Under the pieces are notes generated by a model that did not search any database, was not told where the DNA came from, and worked only from the letters and a program-made list of their open reading frames with translations. A DNA stretch of 14,547 nt from Candidatus Caenarcanales bacterium. Its GTDB lineage: Bacteria; Cyanobacteriota; Vampirovibrionia; LMEP-6097. Shown piece by piece: positions 6,618 through 14,100 of the stretch (its first letter is position 1; each line of letters begins with the position of its first letter). The position numbers and the translations under genes are program-made. Location of the stretch: contig JAJTHA010000179.1 of assembly GCA_021299565.1 (NCBI GenBank), positions 1-14,547 on the forward strand, read 5' to 3'.

Positions 6618-7522
6618 AAAATAATAGGCTTATAACTCCATTGTTGCTTGCAGGAGCAATTACAGGAGCATTTGCAGCTGTTCCTAATGCTGCGAAACAA
6701 AGAAGCAATGAAATTCTAAAAGCTAGTAGAGAAACTATGGAAGGATTGCACGCAATGGAAGTGGAGGCCAATTCTACTGTTATAGCCAGGGACAATGAAC
6801 GACTATCCGCAGATGCTACTAATAAGCAACTCTCCAGCTTACATAACACTTTGACCAATCTCCCTGATTGGCATAAAGAGATGATCAGAGAAGTGACTGG
6901 TTTTGATCCATTCATCATGCCAGACAAAGAATCTTTTATCAAAAACCTTTGTGTTCCGGAAAATTGTCCTCAAGGAATGAGCGCAGTTACTCCTCAATCG
7001 ACTGGATATTCAAAAATCGCTGGACTAGAAATTAATTTCATACCTAAGCAATTAGCAAGTAATTTAATGAAGCTTTGCAGTAAAATAACGACTCAGCCGG
7101 GCAACAAAGCTGAAATCCTAAAAGCTCTTCAGCAAATGCCTGACAGTAATCAAAAAAAATTACTAAGTGAAATAATTGAAAACTGGAATGATACAGAAAA
7201 CTTTGATCTACTTTCAAGAGCTAACCAATCCGGAGTATCAGCTCGTGAACTTTTTGAGCTGAGAGAATATGCGCGATCACTTCAAAGCATCTTTTGTATG
7301 AAATCAAGCGCAAAAGAAGCCCTCCTTAAACTGCCTGATAGTCCCGAGAAAGAATTGCTATCCAAAATTGTTGACAGTTCTGAGGATGATTACATAAATA
7401 TAATAGATGCAGCACAAAGCATATTTAAACTAGATCTTGAGAGTCTTGATAAATTAAGAAATTTCTCTAGAGAAAATTTACCAATTATTGGTCAACAATA
7501 TTTTGAGGTGGAGAGTTTATGA
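6605..7522 (+). CDS. Membrane-anchored helical protein of unknown family, paralog 4, with internal duplication
   Basis: Not recognised. 305 residues. A basic start MRKLENNR leads to a hydrophobic segment (about 9-26, P12). AFAAVPNAA could also serve as a signal-peptidase site. Residues 66-99 (RLSADATNKQ...LPDWHKEMIREVTG) align clearly with 64-98 of the next protein (RLATDALNKQ...LPETTQKLFKELDTG). Residues 174-205 and 239-270 look like an internal duplication: ALQQMPDSNQKKLLSEII against ALLKLPDSPEKELLSKIV. GFDPF...ESFIKNLCVP resembles the W-x4-G-[FY]-E...F-I region of paralogs 2 and 3. Translation uses a Shine-Dalgarno within the preceding small ORF, and the stop overlaps the next start (ATGA), so it is cotranslated with its neighbour. 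No catalytic motif is visible. Confidence 0.87.
   Translation: MRKLENNRLITPLLLAGAITGAFAAVPNAAKQRSNEILKASRETMEGLHAMEVEANSTVIARDNERLSADATNKQLSSLHNTLTNLPDWHKEMIREVTGFDPFIMPDKESFIKNLCVPENCPQGMSAVTPQSTGYSKIAGLEINFIPKQLASNLMKLCSKITTQPGNKAEILKALQQMPDSNQKKLLSEIIENWNDTENFDLLSRANQSGVSARELFELREYARSLQSIFCMKSSAKEALLKLPDSPEKELLSKIVDSSEDDYINIIDAAQSIFKLDLESLDKLRNFSRENLPIIGQQYFEVESL
7505..7513 (+). promoter_or_regulatory. Shine-Dalgarno site of paralog 5
   Basis: GAGGTGGAG, with GGAG ending 5 nt before the ATG at 7519, lies in the last codons of the preceding gene. Together with the ATGA overlap it indicates translational coupling. Confidence 0.75.
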
Positions 7523-8115
7523 TCAGAGAAATAATACCTAAAATGGCTGCACCAACTGCACTAGCCACCTTGCTTGCATTGGGGGCAGCCAATAAAGACA
7601 AAATTCTTGATATGGGATTAATGGGTGCAGATGGCAAATATAACGCGCCGGAGTTTGTTGATATGCGTAGCGAAGGAATGAGACTTGCTGAGAAAGATGA
7701 AAAGCATAGGCTCGCGACTGATGCTCTTAACAAACAAGAACTAGATATGCAAAGAAGTCTAGAAGCATTACCAGAAACCACTCAAAAACTTTTTAAAGAA
7801 CTGGACACAGGTAAATCTTTGAATTCATCGTTAAGATTATTTGATACTTTAAATAAATTAAGCAAAATCGATGAAGACTATGCGAAAAGAATTCAAGAGT
7901 TTTTAAATCATCATCAAAGTATTCAGCCAAAAGACAAAGAAAGTCTTTTGGATTCATTGGCAAAAGCTGATTTCACTAATTTGATAACTTTTGATCTTAT
8001 TGATGATCTTCTATCATCCCAAAAGCCTATAAATATTAATACCTTGAATGAAATAAGCTCGAATGTTTCAAGTATCGACCCAAATTCAGAAATAATCCCC
8101 CCATGGGAGCAGTAA
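7519..8115 (+). CDS. Membrane-anchored helical protein of unknown family, paralog 5
   Basis: Not recognised. 198 residues, the shortest of the long members. A short basic N-terminus (MIREIIPK) precedes a weakly hydrophobic segment (about 9-24, P12), then a charged helical domain. RLATDALNKQ and ALPETTQKLFKELDTG (64-98) match the preceding protein, so the two are paralogs; the duplicated MPDS/LPDS blocks of the neighbour are not obvious here. The start overlaps the previous stop (ATG 7519, TGA 7520-7522). It is the last cluster gene. No intrinsic terminator follows, so read-through into the giant gene 67 nt downstream is possible. Confidence 0.87.
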   Translation: MIREIIPKMAAPTALATLLALGAANKDKILDMGLMGADGKYNAPEFVDMRSEGMRLAEKDEKHRLATDALNKQELDMQRSLEALPETTQKLFKELDTGKSLNSSLRLFDTLNKLSKIDEDYAKRIQEFLNHHQSIQPKDKESLLDSLAKADFTNLITFDLIDDLLSSQKPININTLNEISSNVSSIDPNSEIIPPWEQ

Positions 8116-8161
8116 ATTAAGGTTATTTAATATTCTTCGCTATTAAGCCTGCCGTTAGTAG

Positions 8162-8184
8162 ATATTAGCCCCTAAGGCTAATAT
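8162..8184 (+). promoter_or_regulatory. Perfect hairpin overlapping the Shine-Dalgarno and start codon of the giant gene
   Basis: ATATTAGCC (8162-8170), loop CCTAA, GGCTAATAT (8176-8184) is a perfect 9-bp inverted repeat. Its 3' arm holds the GG of the Shine-Dalgarno AAGG (8174-8177) and the first two bases of the ATG at 8183. No T tract follows, so it is not an intrinsic terminator. If it folds in the mRNA it would hide the ribosome site. As DNA it could be an operator. No confident promoter is seen in 8116-8161. Confidence 0.6.
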
Positions 8185-11100
8185 GAAACTTCAAAGCGTT
8201 AAATCTATAATGCGAAAGTTTGGTCTAGTAATTATGGCCATGCTTATGATGCATTCTAGTTTAACAGCAGCGACAACAACAACAACTACAAGCAATACCA
8301 AAAAACCTGACAGATATATCCCCACAACCTTTGTCAGCGGCAGCGATAGCGGGCTTCAACTATATATCAATAGAAAAAGTTTGAATCTAGATTTAACTAG
8401 AACAAAAAATATTAGAGTAAGAGTAAAAGCAAGAGAATTACATAATAGCTATGATGGTGTAACTAGCTTCAGGATTAATGTCTACGAAATCAGAAACGGG
8501 ACAAGAATTTTTGTCAGCACCCAGAACACCACTGTTTATAAGGGTTACAGCAAGAGTAGAGTTATCAGTTTAGATGCAGGCTATTTCGTCACACCTAGCA
8601 AAATCATCGAATTAGAATTAGCTGATACTGCCGGCAACATCATCAACACCTATAGAACCGAACTAACTGGCACCAACGTTGCAACACAAATCACCGGAGC
8701 TGAAGGAGTGAATGTCGGAAGTGCGGCTTGTCCTTCGGGAAATTTCAATGATTGTCAATTAGATTATTTTTTCCAAAGAGTTACATTTGAAGCTAGACCT
8801 CAAAAACAAGTCACCACTAGAGTCATTAAAGGCGAAGATGGACTTTATAAAATAACTATTCCTGTACCAAGAACCCAATTTAAATATTTAGGCAAACGAC
8901 TCAAAAATATACGCGGCAACGGCAGTGGTACATCTGGCAACGGCGGTGGTGGCACCAGCGGCAATAATGGCAGCATTACAGTTGGAGATATCTATTTAGG
9001 AAACTCTGTAAATGACTCCTATCATATTTCATATGATGGTAACGGTGGCATGATTTTCAATAATGATTTTTATTTCAGACCAAGTGGTAAATTTGGAATT
9101 GGAGTACCCAATCCAATTGGCTGGTTACATATCACTGGTGGTTTAGCAGATACTCCAAGTATAGTTCTAAACCCTGGAACCCTTACTACAACTCCAATTA
9201 ATGGTGCGATCGAATTTGACGGCAATAGACTATATTTCACAAAAAATGGAATAAGAACAGAACTTGGGGCACAAGGTCCTCAAGGCTCGCCAGGTGCTCC
9301 AGGACCTCAAGGACCAGCAGGACCTCCAGGTAGCGGCGGTAGCGGTGGTGGAGTGGGTTCTAATGGAACCGCCAATCACATTACTATCAATAATGGTTCA
9401 GTGATTAATTCAAGATTCACTTTTAACAATGGGACTGTTTTCTTCAACAACGGTAGTGTCTTTAATGTTCTAAACGGCAGTGTATTTAATTATTTCAATG
9501 GCACTGCAAGTCATTACTATAATGGTTCAGCACTTTATCTACATAACGGTTCTAGATTGGTTTTCAACGGAGGAGTTGTTCAAGGTGATGTATTTATAAG
9601 TGGAAATGTTACTGCAGATGAATATTATGCAAGATTATTCAGTGGACAAGTCTTTAATGGTGGCGTTTTCAGAGGAACTTTTGTAGGCAATGGAGCTGGC
9701 TTAACAAATATCACAACCAATAATGGCACTAGCAATAACGGAGACATATTTAATTACTATGCAAGTAACGGAAGAATCAATAACAGCATCTTCGCTAATG
9801 GAAGAATACTCAATTCGACAATCAATAATTACTATGCAAGTAATGGCAGAATCAATAATAGTTACTTCTCAAATGGTTCTATCAACCGTAGCAATATTAG
9901 AAATGTAAACTTTTATGACAATAATTATTTGAATGGATCAATACTGCATTTTATAAATGGAGCGATGCTACAAGATCCAGTATTAAACGGTAGAGTTTTA
10001 TTTACCGACAATTCAATTACTAGATTCAATGGTGAATTATTGCTTCAGGAAGGCGTCAGACCTTTACCCGTAAGCAGCTTTGGCAAAATATATGTCAACG
10101 GTACAACTTCAAATTTAAGCTTCTTAGATGACACTGGAAATAATTATGATTTAATTAGTCCATTTAATATGACCTTTACACCAGGTGGCAGTGATACCTG
10201 GTTCCAGTTTAATGATGGAGGAAATCTAGCAGGCAACGGCTCACTAGCTTATAACAAAACTACAAGAACCCTAACAATTCCTAGCGACGCTAATTTAGAT
10301 ATTAACTCAAATAGTGTATCAATCGCTGATACAGTCATAAATTTAGACGGAGCCAGCTCTACTCTAAATGCAACTGGACCTTTATCACTTAATTCCGGAG
10401 TTGGACAAGATTTAACCATGAATATCAGCGGCTCAGGAGTGTTTAAAGTCAACACAAATTTAATTTATGCGAATAATTCAAACTCATCTGTCGCAATCGG
10501 AGACAGCAGTCCAGAAGCTCTACTTGATATAGGTGGAGGAACTGCTAATTTTATTGATGGGCTCAATGATTTATTGGTAAGAGATGATCTTGAAGTTGAC
10601 GGTACTGTTTTTGCTTCTAAATTCAATGGTGGAACTTTCTATGGTGACGGTTCAAATCTAACAGGAGTTGCTGCTAACAATGGAACTATCAACAATATAA
10701 CTATCAACAATTCAAGAATTAACAATTCAAGTTTTTATAACAATAATTATTTCAACGGTACTACTATTCACTTTGTTAATGGTGCTATGTTACAAGACCC
10801 TGTTCTTAACGGTAGAGTTTTATTTACCGATAATTCAATTACTCGATTTAATGGTGAACTTTTAATTCAAGAAGGCTCTACACCAGCTGCAACTAGTGGC
10901 TTTGGTAAATTATTTGTCAATTCAACTACTTCAAATTTAAGTTTCCTCGATGATGCCGGAGCAAGTTTTGACTTACTAAATGCGCTTTCTGGTGGAAGCA
11001 CTCCAGGTGGTAACAATACTTGGTTCCAATTTAACGATTCAGGTTTACTTGCAGGTAATGGAGCTTTAAGCTTCACAAAAGGCTCCAAAACACTTACTGT

Positions 11101-14100
11101 TGCAAGTGATGCGGCTTTTGATATCAACTCAAACAATGTATCTATTGCTGATACAAGCATAGTTCTAGACGGAGCTTCTACGACTTTCACTCAAACAACA
11201 GGCAATATCATTCTTGATCCTAACAACTATGTAGGTATTAATACTCCAACACCAATTGCAACACTTGATATTGGTGGAGGGATAGTAAACTTCATTGATG
11301 GTACAGATGATGTGATCATTAAAGATGACCTGGAAGTAGACGGGACTATTTTTGCGAATAAATTCAATGGTGGCACTTTCACCGGAACCTTTATTGGTGA
11401 TGGTTCTGGCTTAACAGGGATCGCAGCCAGCAATGGTACTGTAAATAATTTGACAATTAATAACGGTACAATCAATAATTCTTACTTTACAAATGGAACT
11501 ATAAACCGCACAAATATTAGCAATAGTAGTTTCTATGGCAATAATTATTTCAATGGCACGACTATGTATTTTGTTAATGGAGCTATGCTACAAGATCCAG
11601 TACTAAACGGCAGAGTTTTGTTTACTGACAATTCAATCACTAGATTCAATGGCGAAGTCTTATTTCAAAATAGCACTAGACCATCGTCTATCGCTGGCTT
11701 TGGGAAATTATACGTCAATGGTACAACATCAAATCTAATGTACTTAGATAGCACTGGCACACAGTTTGATATCCTTGCTGCAGGTGGAGGTAGTGGCGGA
11801 GATGCTAATACTTTAGACACGTTAGACTCTCTTCAATTCTTAAGATCAGACACCAGTGACCAATTTACATCGGGAACCCTAAGAACGGAAATCGGGACTT
11901 TGCTACAAATCAATGGTGACCTTGCTATTCATGATACCAATATCAATCTTATTGGAGGCGGTGCAACATTCACTGGCGACGATTCAATCACCATGAACCC
12001 TTTAGCCGGCACAAGCTTCTCGGTCAATATCAGCGGCGCAGGTAATTTCAATGTTGGTCCAAGTATGTTCTTAGTAGATAATGCTCTTGGACGTGTAGGT
12101 ATATTTGATCCTTCTCCTCAAGCGACTTTAGATGTGGCAGGAGGAATTCCAAACTTTATAGATGGTACTAACGATGCTATTATCGCTGACGATCTAGAAG
12201 TGGATGGCACTGTATTTGCTAATCAATTCAATGGCGGTACTTTCTACGGCACTTTTGTTGGTAGTGGGGTAGGCTTGACAGGAGTTGCATCTAGTAATGG
12301 TTCGGTTAATAATTTCACCATTAATAATGGTAATATTTTTGACGTTTATTATAGTAACGGTGTAATTAACCGCACTAATATTTCTAATTCTAGTTTCTAC
12401 AACAATAATTATCTCAATGGCACACACTTGTATTTCGTCAATGGGGCGATGTTACAAGATCCAGTACTAAACGGTAGGGTATTATTCACTGACAATTCTA
12501 TTACTAGATTCAATGGGCAAGTTTTATATCAATATGGATCAAGACCAGCTGGCGAAACGGGTTTTGGTAAGCTTTATGTGAACGGCACGACCGCTAATTT
12601 GATGTTCTTAGATGAAGGCGGTACACAATTTGACTTAATGGGTGGCGGATCTGGTGGCGGTGGAGCTCCTGGTGGATCCAATACTTGGTTCCAGTTTAAT
12701 GACGCTGGCACTCTAGCTGGTAACGGCGCACTAAGCTTCACTAAAGCATCCAAAACACTTAGTGTTGCTGGTGATGCTATTCTTGATATCAATTCTTCAA
12801 ATGTATCTATTGCAGACACAAATATAACTTTAGACGGAGCTAACACAACCTTTACAGCAACTGGCTTTATAGGCTTGACTCCAGGGGCAGGCAATAATCT
12901 AAATGTCAATTTATCAGGTGCTGGTGATTTTGCAGTTAACTCTAATCAACTTTATGTCGATACTTCTCTAGCTAGAGTGGGTATCGGTGATCTAAGTCCA
13001 TCTTCATTATTGGATGTAGGAAGTGGTGCGCCGAACTTTATTGATGGCACTAACGATGCGATTATCGCTGATGACCTTGAAGTAGATGGCACAATTTTTG
13101 CAAACAAATTCAATGGTGGTACTTTCACTGGAACTTTTGTCGGTGATGGCACAGGACTCACTGGTGTTGCAGCAAACAACGGAAGCGTGAACAATCTCAC
13201 TATAAATAATGGTGTTGTCAACAATGTCAATATTTTTAACTCAAATTTCATCAATGGTGATATTTTCAATGGAAATATTCTCAATAGCTATTATAGTAAC
13301 GGTGTTGTAAATAGAACTATCATCAGAAACAGTAGCTTCTATAGCAATAATTATTTCAACGGAGCAAGAATGTATTTTGTCAACGGTGCTATGTTACAAG
13401 ATCCAGTGCTCAATGGAAGAGTATTGTTTACTGACAATTCAATCACACGATTCAACGGCGAATTGATGCTTCAACACAATTCTAGACCAGGCAACACTAG
13501 TGGCTTTGGCAAACTATATGTCAACGGTGCAACTGCAAACTTGATGTTCTTAGATGCAAGCGGCAATCAGTTTGATCTACAAACTTCAGGCACGGCAGAC
13601 ACTCTCGACGGCATAGATTCAAGTGAATTCTTACGTTCAAACACTAGCGATCAATTTACCAGCGGCACTCTTACTACAGCAGCTGGCACTACATTTAGAG
13701 TGAATGGAAACCTTGCGATTGCTGATACTGTTGTAGATTTCACAGGTGCGTCAACAACACTCAACGGTTCTATTGGAGCTATTTCCGTGAGACCAGCTTC
13801 TGGAACTAACTTCAACGTTAGCCTCGCTACAACTGGAGACTTTGCTGTTAACACAAACCAACTTTATGTTGACACTTCAGCAACCAATGTTGGTATCGGG
13901 ACTACGACTCCAACTGAAAAACTAGAAGTAGCTGGAACTATGCAGACGACAGGGTTTAAACTAACTACAGGCGCCGGCAATAATTATATTTTGACCAGTG
14001 ATGCAGTGGGACTTGCTTCGTGGACCAACCCAAGTTCTATTTCTCTAGGAGATGCCAATACTTTAGACACCATAGATTCGCTGCAGTTCTTGAGATCAGA

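Noticed and set aside
8162..8184. Intrinsic terminator for the membrane cluster
   Set aside because: The stem is AT-rich at its base, has no following T tract and runs into the start codon; a regulatory hairpin is the better reading.
8206..8211. Perfect TATAAT inside the start of the giant gene
   Set aside because: It lies within the signal-peptide codons with no -35 at proper distance. A start downstream of it would remove the basic part of the signal peptide.
9723..9908. 61-codon plus-strand ORF in another frame within the giant gene
   Set aside because: It is low-complexity Met/Ile/Thr/Ser, without a ribosome site, and lies in an Asn-rich repeat of the real frame.
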